Origin: an uncultured Erysipelotrichaceae bacterium | GTDB lineage: Bacteria > Bacillota_I > Bacilli_A > Erysipelotrichales > Erysipelotrichaceae | Length of the DNA stretch: 22,939 nucleotides | Assembly: GCA_947385085.1 (NCBI GenBank) | Contig: CANDJN010000032.1 | Coordinates: forward strand, 1 to 22,939 | Direction of reading: 5' to 3' | Shown here: positions 7,404 through 16,263 of the stretch, piece by piece | Layout of the letters: the number at the start of each line of letters is the position of its first letter | How positions within the stretch are numbered: the first letter of the stretch is position 1 | Program-made: the position numbers and the translations under genes | The notes under the pieces: model-generated | Told to the model about the DNA's origin: nothing | The model's database searches: none | The model's input: the letters and a program-made list of their open reading frames with translations, nothing else

Positions 7404-8152
7404 CTGCGCTGTGCTTTGCGATATTGTAAGGGAGTAATGTGGTAAAGGCGGCGAAATGATTCGATAAAATAGGCAGAGGAGGAAAAGCCGCAGGAAAGAG
7501 CGATTGCTTGGATAGACTGCTCACTATGAATGAGCAGCTCTTTGGCATGAAGCAGGCGAATTCGTTTTAATTCCTCCATTATCGTATGACACGTTGTGCG
7601 CTGATAGAGATGCGCCAGTGAATACTTATTCATATGAACCAAATCTGCCAGCTGATCTAGGGTGATGCTCTCCTGATAATGATTCGTTAAATATGCATGA
7701 ATGGTCTCGCATTCACGACTCGCTGTTTTTATGTTTTGAAATTGTACTTTGGGATGCGTGTAGCGCAGACAAGTGATTCTTAACAGTTCATCCAATGCTT
7801 TTAACGCTTCATCGTGATGCATCCCTTGCTTTGTCTCCTGCACCAGTAACGTCATCATCGCTATGATTGCGGAATGGTTAAGGGAAATGACTTGATCATG
7901 ATCGCTAATGATTTCTAATGATGACCATGTACATATCATTACCGATAATGAAGAAGCACCTTGTGTCGTAAGAGACGTATGATGAGGAAGCAAATAAGCA
8001 CATTTAGCTTGCAGGCTGATTGAATGCTTGGTTGTCCATAGCTCACCACTGCCATCTAAAAGATAAAGCAGTGCGCCCTGAGAAAAGACCTCATGATGAG
8101 TTGGCTGCCATGTTGATAAATGAATGGTGAATGCGGATGATGTAGATGCCAT
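7391..8152 (-). CDS. AraC-family transcriptional regulator
   Basis: The 253-aa protein has an N-terminal cupin-like sensing region (about residues 1-150; sugar or small-molecule type). Its C-terminal AraC DNA-binding domain has two helix-turn-helix units: LDQLADLVHMNKYSLAHLYQ, and IQAIALSCGFSSSAYFIESF followed by HITPLQYRKAQ. The effector and target genes are not evident. It faces the rnf operon tail-to-tail and is divergent from asnA. The ATG has a good AAAGGAG, but about 15 bases upstream, longer than usual. No alternative in-frame start lies closer. Confidence 0.92.
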   Translation of the reverse strand: MASTSSAFTIHLSTWQPTHHEVFSQGALLYLLDGSGELWTTKHSISLQAKCAYLLPHHTSLTTQGASSLSVMICTWSSLEIISDHDQVISLNHSAIIAMMTLLVQETKQGMHHDEALKALDELLRITCLRYTHPKVQFQNIKTASRECETIHAYLTNHYQESITLDQLADLVHMNKYSLAHLYQRTTCHTIMEELKRIRLLHAKELLIHSEQSIQAIALSCGFSSSAYFIESFRRLYHITPLQYRKAQRRKKQ

Positions 8153-8185
8153 AAATGAATTTGTTTACTCCTTTGGTTTGGCATT

Positions 8186-8214
8186 ATTATAGAGAATGCC
8201 GCATAGAATTACAA
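8186..8214 (-). promoter_or_regulatory. Probable araC-type gene promoter
   Basis: On the minus strand, TTGTAA (8209-8214), a 17-base spacer and TATAAT (8186-8191) precede the AraC gene by about 35 bases. Four of six -35 and six of six -10 positions match the consensus. Confidence 0.6.
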
Positions 8215-8228
8215 GGGAAAACAAAGGG

Positions 8229-8285
8229 TTTCTTAATGTAAGAAAATGAAAGTTTAAATGAAAAAACTTATGTATTTTTCATAAG
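8229..8285. promoter_or_regulatory. Two inverted repeats in front of asnA, candidate operator
   Basis: A perfect repeat TTTCTTA-ATG-TAAGAAA lies at 8229-8245. A second, CTTATG-7-CATAAG, lies at 8267-8285, just upstream of and partly over the -35 position of the asnA promoter. Both share CTTA...TAAG. They are between the divergent AraC and asnA genes, and could bind a dimeric repressor. Confidence 0.4.
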
Positions 8286-8293
8286 AAATGCGT

Positions 8294-8299
8294 TATAAT
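8294..8299 (+). promoter_or_regulatory. asnA promoter -10
   Basis: A perfect TATAAT lies 28 bases before the asnA start codon. No good -35 is present at the right distance, which would fit an activated or AT-tract-driven promoter. Confidence 0.5.
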
Positions 8300-8327
8300 A
8301 GGGAAGATAAAAAACGGAGGGATAAAG

Positions 8328-9341
8328 ATGGCAGTACAAGACTTGCGTTTACCGAAGCATTATGAAAATAAGCTTGATTTGGTGACAACAGAAATCGCCA
8401 TTAAATATGTAAAGGATTTATTTGAAAAGCGCTTGGCCAATCATTTGAATTTGATGCGTGTTTCAGCGCCGTTGTATGTGGCGCGGGAAAGCGGCTTGAA
8501 CGATAACCTGAACGGCGTAGAGCGCCCGGTAGATTTTACCATTCGCGAATTGAGCGATCAGATGGAAATTGTACATTCGCTGGCTAAATGGAAGCGCATG
8601 GCTTTGAAGCGTTATCATATTGATGTCAATAAAGGCATCTATACCGATATGAATGCGTTAAGGCGGGATGAGTCGTTGGATCATCTACATTCGGTTTATG
8701 TGGATCAATGGGATTGGGAAAAAAGTATTTCCCGTAAGGATCGCAACGAGGAATATTTAAAGCATACAGTGCGCTTGATCATGAAGGCTTTGGTGGAAAC
8801 ACAATCTGAGGTAATCAAGGTATTTGAGAATATCGAACCCTTTATCTTTGAGAATATCACGTTTATCACTACACAGGAATTGGAGGACGCCTATCCGGAT
8901 TTAACCCCGAAGCAGCGTGAATATATGATTGCCAAAGCGCATAAAAGCGTGTTTGTGATGAAAATCGGCGATCGGTTGAAAAGCGGACAGGTTCATGACG
9001 GTCGTGCTCCTGATTATGATGACTGGCAGTTAAACGGCGATATTTTGATTTATTATCCGGTGCTGGATTGCGTGGTGGAATTATCCAGTATGGGAATCCG
9101 GGTCGATGCACAAAGCCTGCATGAGCAATGTGTGAAGGCTGACTGTGTAGAGCGGGAAGGCTATCCGTTTCATCAAATGCTGCTGAAGGATGAGCTTCCG
9201 TTAACAATGGGCGGGGGAATCGGTCAGTCGCGTATTTGTATGGTGCTGTTGAATAAGGCGCATATCGGCGAGGTACAGGTCAGCGCATGGAGCGAGGAAA
9301 TGATACAGGCATGTGAAGAAGCGGGGATTCATCTTTTATAA
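8328..9341 (+). CDS. asnA: Aspartate-ammonia ligase (asparagine synthetase A)
   Basis: AsnA makes asparagine from aspartate, ammonia and ATP in the cytoplasm. The 337-aa length fits the family exactly. Recognisable blocks include RVSAPLYVARESGLNDNLNG, RPVDFTIRELSDQMEIVHSL, KWKRMALKRY, YVDQWDWEK and the C-terminal ATP-binding TMGGGIGQSRICMVLL. These belong to the class II aminoacyl-tRNA synthetase fold shared with AspRS. The start follows GGAGGGATAAAG. It is a single-gene unit with its own promoter and terminator. No T-box leader is visible in front of it. Confidence 0.97.
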   Translation: MAVQDLRLPKHYENKLDLVTTEIAIKYVKDLFEKRLANHLNLMRVSAPLYVARESGLNDNLNGVERPVDFTIRELSDQMEIVHSLAKWKRMALKRYHIDVNKGIYTDMNALRRDESLDHLHSVYVDQWDWEKSISRKDRNEEYLKHTVRLIMKALVETQSEVIKVFENIEPFIFENITFITTQELEDAYPDLTPKQREYMIAKAHKSVFVMKIGDRLKSGQVHDGRAPDYDDWQLNGDILIYYPVLDCVVELSSMGIRVDAQSLHEQCVKADCVEREGYPFHQMLLKDELPLTMGGGIGQSRICMVLLNKAHIGEVQVSAWSEEMIQACEEAGIHLL

Positions 9342-9355
9342 TCGTATAAATCAGA

Positions 9356-9383
9356 AAAAACCGATGTTGAAGCATCGGTTTTT
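9356..9383. terminator. Bidirectional terminator between asnA and rqcH
   Basis: An 11-bp stem AAAAACCGATG (9356-9366) / CATCGGTTTTT (9373-9383) with a 6-base loop lies between the two convergent genes. Confidence 0.9.
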
Positions 9384-9398
9384 CGGTGGGAAAGGAAA

Positions 9399-11051
9399 TT
9401 ATAGACATAGCGCTGTATCCAGAAGGAATTGAATATGAGCAGGATCAGGATCAATGTAAATGGTCTTGTAGTGAGCCATGGAGACAAAGCTGCCCTTGGT
9501 TTTCGGAATCTTTTTCAACTGCTTAACTTGGCAGTAATTGATCGGAACGCTGGAGGAATGACGTGCGCCGGAATACCACGCTGCCAGCATTGCGGCATCG
9601 CGCAATAGCGCCTCATGGGGATGATCATCACTGATGATGACATGAGCCCCGTGAAGATCCTTCACATGAAGCCATAAATCACTCTTGCGCGCCAGTCTCC
9701 AAGTCACATATTCATTTTGAAGATTATTTTTTCCGACATAGACTTTTATATCACCGAAGCGAAAGCATTCATAATGCGGATGATCCGCTTGTTTTTTTCT
9801 GCGTTTTTTATCCTTGCCCTCTTTCATATAATGCAGGCGAATCAATTCTTCCCGTATTTCTGCCGCATCGGCTATGGAGGCCTGTTCCAGCTGAATCTGC
9901 ATCGCTTCAAAATAGCGGATTTCTTTTTCACACAGCGCGATTTGTTCTTTGAGATATTCTTGGGCACGTTTCGCCTTATGGTATTTTTGATAATATTTCA
10001 GCGCATTTTTTTTCGTATCAAAGCGCATATCCAAGGGGATGTCGATCATCGCGTCCTCATAAAAGGAGGGCAGGGTAACAATCGGTTGGCGTTCAATTGT
10101 ATCCATATACGCGAATAGAAGATCGCCGTACTCGCGGTATTTCTCACAATCTAAGGCATCACTCATGCTTTCCTGTAATTTTGGCAGCTTGCTTTGATTG
10201 CGGTGAAGCTCGTGCTTTACCACCTTATATAAGTCACCGGTTTGCTGCTTAATCCGCACCTTTTCTTCCTTTTCATGATAGAGGATGTCTAATCCTTTCA
10301 TTAACGGATAGTGGCGCCATGTATTGGAACAGTGCGTTAACGGCAAAATATGAAAGAGCATTTTATCGGGAAGGTCGCTGATGAAGATGTCATTCGATGC
10401 CGCTAATTGACTCATGATATCTGTCAGCTTTTCATTGTTATGCATGCGGTATTGTACCTCATCCGATAATAGCGGAGAAAAGCCATGAAGCTGCTTGGTG
10501 AGGGGGATTTGCGGATCAATATGATCACAGGTGAAGGGGTCTTTCTTATGAAGATGGGGCTGGGGCAATGCATAGCAAGCCCCGGGATGAATCGTGCGCT
10601 TATTGTTTTCAAAGGGGGGAATGCGCTTCAAGGCATCAATGATTTTGCCATCCTCATCGACAAAGACGAGGTTGGCGTATTTGCCCATGCATTCAAAATA
10701 AAGATGCTTATGATGAATATCGCCCAGCTCATTGCGGGCTTCGATTTCAAAATGGAGAATGCGATCCAGTCCCTCCTGATTCAGTCTGCGTATAATGCCG
10801 CCATCTAACTGCTTTCGCAGCAGCATGACGAAATTCCCCGGCGCATCCAGGGTGGTATATGACAGTTCGCTGATATTGATGCGATTATAGACGCTGTGGG
10901 TGGATATCAACAGCTTTTTGTTTCCTGTATGAGTACGAAGCTGAAACAGGATTTCCGTATCGGATAGCTGTTGGATTTTATTGATTTTTGCCGGTAAATA
11001 TTCTGCCAGCTGTTTTGTGATTTGTCGTAAAACGATGCCGTCGATTGCCAT
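9399..11051 (-). CDS. rqcH: RqcH / NFACT-family ribosome quality control protein (FbpA-like)
   Basis: RqcH binds stalled 50S subunits and recruits tRNA-Ala to add C-terminal alanine tails. Homologues were first named fibronectin-binding protein FbpA. The start is set at the ATG ending at 11051 because GGAGG lies 8 bases before it; an in-frame upstream ATG (11084) would add 11 residues without such a site. The 550-aa protein has the NFACT-N domain with D96-R97 (matching the functionally needed Asp-Arg pair of B. subtilis RqcH). It also has a long charged coiled-coil middle (about 270-420) and the NFACT-R domain with NEYVTWRLARKSDLWLHVK. It is divergent from gmk. Confidence 0.95.
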   Translation of the reverse strand: MAIDGIVLRQITKQLAEYLPAKINKIQQLSDTEILFQLRTHTGNKKLLISTHSVYNRINISELSYTTLDAPGNFVMLLRKQLDGGIIRRLNQEGLDRILHFEIEARNELGDIHHKHLYFECMGKYANLVFVDEDGKIIDALKRIPPFENNKRTIHPGACYALPQPHLHKKDPFTCDHIDPQIPLTKQLHGFSPLLSDEVQYRMHNNEKLTDIMSQLAASNDIFISDLPDKMLFHILPLTHCSNTWRHYPLMKGLDILYHEKEEKVRIKQQTGDLYKVVKHELHRNQSKLPKLQESMSDALDCEKYREYGDLLFAYMDTIERQPIVTLPSFYEDAMIDIPLDMRFDTKKNALKYYQKYHKAKRAQEYLKEQIALCEKEIRYFEAMQIQLEQASIADAAEIREELIRLHYMKEGKDKKRRKKQADHPHYECFRFGDIKVYVGKNNLQNEYVTWRLARKSDLWLHVKDLHGAHVIISDDHPHEALLRDAAMLAAWYSGARHSSSVPINYCQVKQLKKIPKTKGSFVSMAHYKTIYIDPDPAHIQFLLDTALCL

Positions 11052-11072
11052 GGTAATACCTCCGCTGTGCGT

Positions 11073-11078
11073 ATTATA
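11073..11078 (-). promoter_or_regulatory. rqcH promoter -10
   Basis: TATAAT on the minus strand lies 21 bases from the rqcH ATG, with the ribosome binding site between them. The -35 (TCGCAA at 17 bases) is poor. Confidence 0.45.
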
Positions 11079-11134
11079 ACACATTTTAATTCGTGTTGCG
11101 ATGGCTCATAACTGTGGAGTGGAGCGCCAATATC

Positions 11135-11302
11135 ATGATGGCAAAGGTGTTTGGATATGGAGATAGGAAAAAGAAATTGTCGATCCTTGATGGTTACCCA
11201 GGGAATATGTTGGAGGATGATGAAAGCGAATTTTTGATTGTAAAGATTTCTAATATTTTCAAAACCCGTTTGACAAGTGTTGATGGTACTAGTAAAATGT
11301 AA
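11135..11302 (+). CDS. Doubtful small ORF between rqcH and gmk
   Basis: A 55-aa ORF (MMAKVFGYGDRKKKL...) begins at ATG 11135 after GGAGTGGAG, with a spacing of about 10 bases. The frame is also open back to a GTG at 11093. It has no recognisable domain, and its last codons overlap the strong gmk promoter. Many Firmicutes carry remA (DUF370) beside gmk, but this sequence does not look like it. It may be a chance ORF in a 240-base intergenic gap. Confidence 0.25.
   Translation: MMAKVFGYGDRKKKLSILDGYPGNMLEDDESEFLIVKISNIFKTRLTSVDGTSKM
11270..11298 (+). promoter_or_regulatory. gmk promoter
   Basis: TTGACA (11270-11275), a 17-base spacer and TAAAAT (11293-11298) make a near-consensus sigma-A promoter 25 bases before the gmk ATG. 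The ribosome binding site region AGGAAAAGGG lies between. Confidence 0.85.
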
Positions 11303-11323
11303 GCAGGAAAAGGGTGCATATAT

Positions 11324-11905
11324 ATGAAAAAAGGGTTATTGGTGATAATCAGCGGTCCCAGCGGGGTGGGAAAAGGGACAATTCGCAGCTTTTTGATGAA
11401 TGAGGAGGCTTTAAAGCTTGCTTATTCAATTTCGATGACAACGCGTTCTCCGCGTCAAGGGGAAGTCGACGGCAGGGATTATATTTTTACATCCAAGGCG
11501 GCATTCGAGCAGGCAATCGGTCGCGGTGAGCTGTTGGAATGGGCTGAATTTGTCGGCAATTATTATGGAACACCATTATCTGCCGTGGAGGATCTTCGCC
11601 AACAGGGAAAAAACGTTTTGTTGGAGATCGAAGTGCAGGGAGCGATGCAGGTACGTGAGAAGTGTCCGGATGCCATTTCCATCTTTATCATACCGCCAAA
11701 TATGGAGGAACTGGAAAAGCGGATTCGCGGTCGTCACAGTGAGGCTGAGGAAATCGTACAGCAGCGCCTTGCCAAGGCAGCCGGAGAAATGAAATTGATC
11801 AAGGATTATAAATATGTTATATGTAATGATGATCCGCAGTTGGCAGCGGATATGGTCGCATTGATCATTAAGCGGCATATGCTGAAGGAGATGCAGGAAT
11901 CATAG
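11324..11905 (+). CDS. gmk: Guanylate kinase
   Basis: This enzyme phosphorylates GMP to GDP with ATP. The 193-aa protein has the P-loop G11-P-S-G-V-G-K17, the GMP-binding block TTRSPRQGEVDGRDYIF, EWAEFVGNYYGTP, LLEIEVQGAMQV and IFIIPP...LEKRIRGR. All are standard for the family at normal length. It has its own strong promoter and a terminator immediately downstream, so it forms a single-gene unit. The rpoZ gene often found after gmk is absent. Confidence 0.97.
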   Translation: MKKGLLVIISGPSGVGKGTIRSFLMNEEALKLAYSISMTTRSPRQGEVDGRDYIFTSKAAFEQAIGRGELLEWAEFVGNYYGTPLSAVEDLRQQGKNVLLEIEVQGAMQVREKCPDAISIFIIPPNMEELEKRIRGRHSEAEEIVQQRLAKAAGEMKLIKDYKYVICNDDPQLAADMVALIIKRHMLKEMQES

Positions 11906-11929
11906 GCAGGAGGTAAACTTCTGCTTTTT
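11906..11929 (+). terminator. gmk terminator
   Basis: A 7-bp stem GCAGGAG / CTTCTGC (one G-T pair) with loop GTAAA and five T follows directly after the gmk stop codon. Confidence 0.7.
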
Positions 11930-11972
11930 CTGTGCCTTTCTATCATATTTATGCGATTCCTTATCGGGGTGG

Positions 11973-12001
11973 TTAAAAGTTTGTTTGCTTTATGATAAAA
12001 T
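11973..12001 (+). promoter_or_regulatory. Probable promoter of the priA-PAP2-rsmB operon
   Basis: TTAAAA (11973-11978), 17 bases, TAAAAT (11996-12001) lies about 25 bases before the priA start. The match is moderate (4/6 and 5/6). Confidence 0.45.
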
Positions 12002-12026
12002 ATAGACATTGGAAAGAAGGAAAGCC

Positions 12027-14201
12027 ATGCACATTGCTTATGTATATATTGAGCATCCGATAATGGAATTGGATCGGGCATTTACCTATCGCTGCGATGG
12101 TTTTTCGTTGTGTCGTGGCGTACGGGTTCGTGTGCCCTTCGGCAAAAAGAATACGCCCTTGATCGGCTTTGTGGAGAAGGTAGAGGAAATTGAGGAAAGT
12201 GAACAAATTGCTCAAGCTTATGAATTAAAATCAATTTTAGCGGTCATTGATGATAAACCGTTGATTAATGAGGAGCTGTTTGCACTGGCAAAGTGGATGG
12301 CAAAGACTTGCGTGGCGCCGTTGATCAGCTGTTTTCAATGTATGCTGCCAAGCAAATTAAAGCCCAAACGAACGATGAGCGCCGTAAAGCAGGAGGCATG
12401 GGTCGTTTATGATCATACCCCGATGCAGCTAACCAAACGGCAGGAGGAAATATGCCATATTATGGAAATGCGCAAGGAGATGCTGCGCAGTGTGTTTTAT
12501 CAAGAGTTTAAGAGTGCGGGAAAGCGCTTGATTGAAGCGGGAGCACTGTATGTAGAGCAGCGTGATGCCAAGGCGGTTTTACATGTGAACAAGGAAAATG
12601 AAGCACCTTTTACTTTGACAAAGTCGCAAAAAGCGGCGCTGGACGCCATTATGCAGGGAGATCCCAAGCAGGTGTATTTGCTGCACGGTGTAACCGGATC
12701 CGGGAAAAGCGAAGTATTTTTACAGATGGCACAGCGAGTATTGGATCAGGGCAAGCAGGTGTTGATTCTCGTACCGGAGATTTCCTTGACGCCGCAGATG
12801 ATGGAGCGGGTGGAACGGCGCTTTCAGGGACAGGCGGCTATTTATCACAGCGGTTTAAACGCACAGGAAAAATATGAACAGTATATGCTGGTGAAGCAGC
12901 ATCACGTATCCGTGGTGGTCGGTACGCGCAGTGCGGTGTTTATGCCCTTTGATGCGTTGGGCTTAATCATTATGGATGAGGAACACGATACGAGCTATAA
13001 GCAAGATGTTGCGCCGCGCTATCATTGCCGCGATGTGGCGGTGTTTCGTGCCAAGCATCATCACTGTCCATTAATTTTAGCCAGTGCGACGCCAAGCCTG
13101 GAATCGTATGCCCGTGCTTATAAAGGGGTTTATCAGCTGGTTGAGATGCCAAAGCGTATTAATGATTCACTGCCTGAGGTTCGTCTTGTTGATATGAAAG
13201 ATAATCTGGTTAAAGGTGGAAATACACTATTAAGCAGGGAGCTGGAACAGGCAGTCGAGGAGCGGCTGCAGCGTCATGAGCAGGTTATTTTGTTGCTGAA
13301 CCGGCGCGGCTATACCCCGATATTGCGCTGTATTGAATGCGGATATGTACAAATGTGCCCGCATTGCGATATGGCAATGAATTATCATAAGGATGAAAAT
13401 GTGTTGAAGTGCCATACATGCGGTGCGACGATGCCCTTGCCGAACTCATGTCCCCAGTGCCATAAAAGTGCTTGGCGTTATTTGGGTATGGGAACACAGC
13501 GTTTGGAGGAATATGTTAAAAGGCGTTTTCCCGAGGCATCGATTCTGCGAATGGACGCCGATACAACAGCGCGTAAATTTGCGCATGAAAAGCTGTTAGC
13601 CAAGTTTCGCCGTCATGAAGCGGATATTCTTTTGGGTACGCAGATGATTGCGAAGGGCTTGGATTTTGATAAGGTGACATTGGTAGGAATTTTAAATGGT
13701 GATGCGATGCTTAATCGCAGTGATTATCGCAGTGCGGAGTTGACTTATGATTTGCTGGAACAGGCAGCGGGACGCAGCGGTCGTCATGATAAGGCCGGTG
13801 AGGTGATCATTCAAGCCTACGATACGACGCATTATGCGATTCAATGTGCAGCGCATCATGATTATCGCAGCTTTTTTGCTCAAGAGATGCAGTATCGCCA
13901 TCTTGCCGGGTATCCGCCCTATGCTTATCTTGCCAGCATGGTGTTTCGCCATCGCCAGGAAGAGGTGGCTATGGACTGCGCTGTGGCAACCATCATACAG
14001 CTGGATCATGAATCGGAGATTCGTATTTTAGGTCCCGGTTGCTTGGGAAAAAGTCGTGATGAGTATCGGGTGCGGATTTTGTTAAAGGGAAAGGATCCGT
14101 TAAAATTAAATGAAATGGTATGGGATGTATATCATCGTCATTTGACAGAAAAGAAGAAGGTGGCTATAGAGATTGATCTTCAGCCGTTAATATTGGAGTA
14201 A
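12027..14201 (+). CDS. priA: Primosomal protein N' (replication restart helicase PriA)
   Basis: PriA recognises abandoned forks and reloads the replisome. The start is set at ATG 12027 (MHIAYVYIEHPI...), behind GAAAGAAGGAAAG; a TTG at 12009 would add six residues lying within the binding site. The 724-aa protein has an N-terminal DNA-binding region and Walker A G221-V-T-G-S-G-K-S228. It also has the DEEH box (317-320), SATPSLES, and the zinc-binding insertion with eight Cys (CIECGYVQMCPHC ... CHTCGA ... CPQC, about 435-480). The C-terminal helicase lobe contains GTQMIAKGLDF and QAAGRSGR. It is the first gene of a three-gene unit; the next gene starts 3 bases after its stop. Confidence 0.97.
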   Translation: MHIAYVYIEHPIMELDRAFTYRCDGFSLCRGVRVRVPFGKKNTPLIGFVEKVEEIEESEQIAQAYELKSILAVIDDKPLINEELFALAKWMAKTCVAPLISCFQCMLPSKLKPKRTMSAVKQEAWVVYDHTPMQLTKRQEEICHIMEMRKEMLRSVFYQEFKSAGKRLIEAGALYVEQRDAKAVLHVNKENEAPFTLTKSQKAALDAIMQGDPKQVYLLHGVTGSGKSEVFLQMAQRVLDQGKQVLILVPEISLTPQMMERVERRFQGQAAIYHSGLNAQEKYEQYMLVKQHHVSVVVGTRSAVFMPFDALGLIIMDEEHDTSYKQDVAPRYHCRDVAVFRAKHHHCPLILASATPSLESYARAYKGVYQLVEMPKRINDSLPEVRLVDMKDNLVKGGNTLLSRELEQAVEERLQRHEQVILLLNRRGYTPILRCIECGYVQMCPHCDMAMNYHKDENVLKCHTCGATMPLPNSCPQCHKSAWRYLGMGTQRLEEYVKRRFPEASILRMDADTTARKFAHEKLLAKFRRHEADILLGTQMIAKGLDFDKVTLVGILNGDAMLNRSDYRSAELTYDLLEQAAGRSGRHDKAGEVIIQAYDTTHYAIQCAAHHDYRSFFAQEMQYRHLAGYPPYAYLASMVFRHRQEEVAMDCAVATIIQLDHESEIRILGPGCLGKSRDEYRVRILLKGKDPLKLNEMVWDVYHRHLTEKKKVAIEIDLQPLILE

Positions 14202-14204
14202 GCC

Positions 14205-14978
14205 ATGAAGGTGTTACGATGGTGGGTTCCCTATCTTTTTATCGACGGGGGATTGGTGATAGCGACTAGGTATGATTTAACTTTGGCTCAGTGGTTTTAT
14301 CATCCCGATCAACCATTGGCGATATTTTTTGAGCGCTTGGCACTATTGCCGGTGGAATGTATGATTCCGTTTTGTTTTTATGGTATGTTTCAAAATAACC
14401 GTCATGCGGTGAATATAATTGGATTTGTGATCAGCATGGTGATCATCATTTGGGATACGCTTAAGTATTGGATTGTGATGTGGGAGCCATGGTGGCTGTG
14501 GGTGACGGTATTCCTTTTGGTTATCATTCTCGTTTATCATTTCCTGCAATATATTCCGATGACGTTCTGGAGCCAAAATGAACAAGCGATGCGTTTTGTT
14601 CTTACGGCGGCTTTGTTTAGCTTTAGCGTCGTTTTTGGCTTGAAGACAGTTTGGGGGAGAGTACGTTTTCGGGAAATGGCAGGGAATGAAGCTTTGTTTA
14701 CACCATGGTATGTCGTGTGTGGAGTTAACGCACATCACAGCTTTCCCAGTGCCCATACGGCAACGATGAGCTTGATTTTATGTCGTCACTTTGCCTTAGC
14801 GCTGAATGGAAAAGCAGTGCGTATGAAGCAGGTTATTGTTGATGGTGGGGTGATCGTGGTGATGATGGTGATGCGAATGATGATGGGAGCTCATTTTTTC
14901 AGTGATGTGCTGATGGGCTTTGCGATTACGTATACAATCATGATTTTGGTTTATCGATGGATGCGCAGGGAGGGATAA
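14205..14978 (+). CDS. PAP2-family membrane phosphatase
   Basis: PAP2 enzymes remove phosphate from lipid phosphates such as undecaprenyl pyrophosphate or phosphatidate at the membrane. The 257-aa protein has about six hydrophobic segments and the three PAP2 motifs. These are K147-x6-R154 (followed by Phe where most members have Pro), P181-S-A-H184, and R224-x5-H230-x3-D234, which holds the catalytic His and Asp. The substrate cannot be told from sequence. It lies between priA and rsmB, 3 bases after priA, with the next start 2 bases after its stop. The cotranscription does not by itself suggest a shared role. Confidence 0.88.
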   Translation: MKVLRWWVPYLFIDGGLVIATRYDLTLAQWFYHPDQPLAIFFERLALLPVECMIPFCFYGMFQNNRHAVNIIGFVISMVIIIWDTLKYWIVMWEPWWLWVTVFLLVIILVYHFLQYIPMTFWSQNEQAMRFVLTAALFSFSVVFGLKTVWGRVRFREMAGNEALFTPWYVVCGVNAHHSFPSAHTATMSLILCRHFALALNGKAVRMKQVIVDGGVIVVMMVMRMMMGAHFFSDVLMGFAITYTIMILVYRWMRREG

Positions 14979-14980
14979 AG

Positions 14981-16222
14981 ATGGAACAGCGTGAAATTGC
15001 CTATGAATGCTTGAAGGCGATCATGTTGGATCGGCAGTACAGTAATCTGGTGCTTCGTCATGCGTTGAAAAAGGTAGAAGTACAGAAACGTGCAAAGATC
15101 ACGCAGGTGGTCTATGGCACTTTGGAGAATTATCGCTATGTTCGCTGGAATTGGGAAGCTCTGGTGATGCATTTACCTAAGCCGGAGGTGTGCGTGTTGA
15201 TGGATATGGCGGTGTATGAGCTGTTATGGATGAAGGAAAAGCCATATGCGCTGGTGAATGAAAGTGTTTCTTTGGCGAAGCGATATGTACCAAAGGCAGC
15301 GAAATTGGTCAATGCACTATTGCGGCGGGTGAATGAGCAGGGAATGCGTCCTTTGAGTGATGATCCTGAGGAAGCATTGGCAATAGAGACATCGCATCCG
15401 ACATGGCTTTATCGGATGTGGAAAGCTCAGTATGGAAAGGAAATAGCGGAACAGCTTTGTCGCGATACAAAACGGGTACGGCAGCGTGTTGGGCGTGTGA
15501 ATATGTGTAAATTGTCACGGGATGAGTTATTAGCGCAGGATTCACGCTTTTCTGCCGGAGTAATTGGTGAAGCATCGGTCATTTATGATCATGGTAATAT
15601 TGCGGATACCTCTTGGTATCGCGATGGCTATTTATCCATTCAGGATGAAGCCAGTCAAATGATTGCGCCCTTGTTGGATCCTAAGCCTGGACAACGAATT
15701 TTGGATGTATGCAGCGCTCCGGGAACGAAAGCGACGCATATGGCGCAGCTGATGAAGGATCAAGGGGAAATCATCGCTTTGGATATACATGAGCATCGGG
15801 TGGCGCTGATTGAGCAGGGAGCACGGCGCTTGGGCTTGTCCAGTATCCAGACAAGGTGTATGGATGCGACTTGTTTGGAAGGTCTGGAAGAGGCTTCTTT
15901 TGACGGCGTTCTTTGTGATGTTCCATGCAGCGGCTATGGCACATTATCGCGCAAAAGCGATATTAAGTATCATATGCAAAGTGAGGATATGGATACGCTG
16001 ATTCCCTTGCAGGCGGCGATATTGCGGCAGGCATCTGCCATGGTCAAGCCCGGTGGAGTATTGGTATATAGTACTTGTACGCTCAATAAAAAGGAGAATG
16101 AAAAGCAGGTGGAAGCGTTTCTTCAAGAGCACAGTGAGTTTGAAAAGGTTTTTGAACGCACAGTATTTCCGTTTGAGTTTGGCAGTGATGGATTTTATAT
16201 GGCAAAGTGCAGACGGAAATAA
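14981..16222 (+). CDS. rsmB: 16S rRNA (cytosine-967-C5) methyltransferase RsmB
   Basis: RsmB methylates C967 of 16S rRNA using SAM. ATG 14981 is chosen because GGGAGGGATAAAG lies just before it; an upstream in-frame ATG (14957) would overlap the preceding gene. The 413-aa protein has the N-terminal NusB-like RNA-binding domain (about 1-130). Its Rossmann methyltransferase domain has ILDVCSAPGTKATHMAQL (about 240-257), DVPCSGYGTLSRKSD with C316, and the catalytic STCT Cys at 366. Length is slightly under the usual 430-450 aa. It ends the priA operon. Confidence 0.96.
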   Translation: MEQREIAYECLKAIMLDRQYSNLVLRHALKKVEVQKRAKITQVVYGTLENYRYVRWNWEALVMHLPKPEVCVLMDMAVYELLWMKEKPYALVNESVSLAKRYVPKAAKLVNALLRRVNEQGMRPLSDDPEEALAIETSHPTWLYRMWKAQYGKEIAEQLCRDTKRVRQRVGRVNMCKLSRDELLAQDSRFSAGVIGEASVIYDHGNIADTSWYRDGYLSIQDEASQMIAPLLDPKPGQRILDVCSAPGTKATHMAQLMKDQGEIIALDIHEHRVALIEQGARRLGLSSIQTRCMDATCLEGLEEASFDGVLCDVPCSGYGTLSRKSDIKYHMQSEDMDTLIPLQAAILRQASAMVKPGGVLVYSTCTLNKKENEKQVEAFLQEHSEFEKVFERTVFPFEFGSDGFYMAKCRRK

Positions 16223-16263
16223 GGGAGTAAAAGCTTTGCGATGTTAAATGATTATAGGTATGA

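Noticed and set aside
8220..8327. T-box or other riboswitch in front of asnA
   Set aside because: The leader after the -10 is under 30 bases and lacks a T-box sequence; only palindromes are present.
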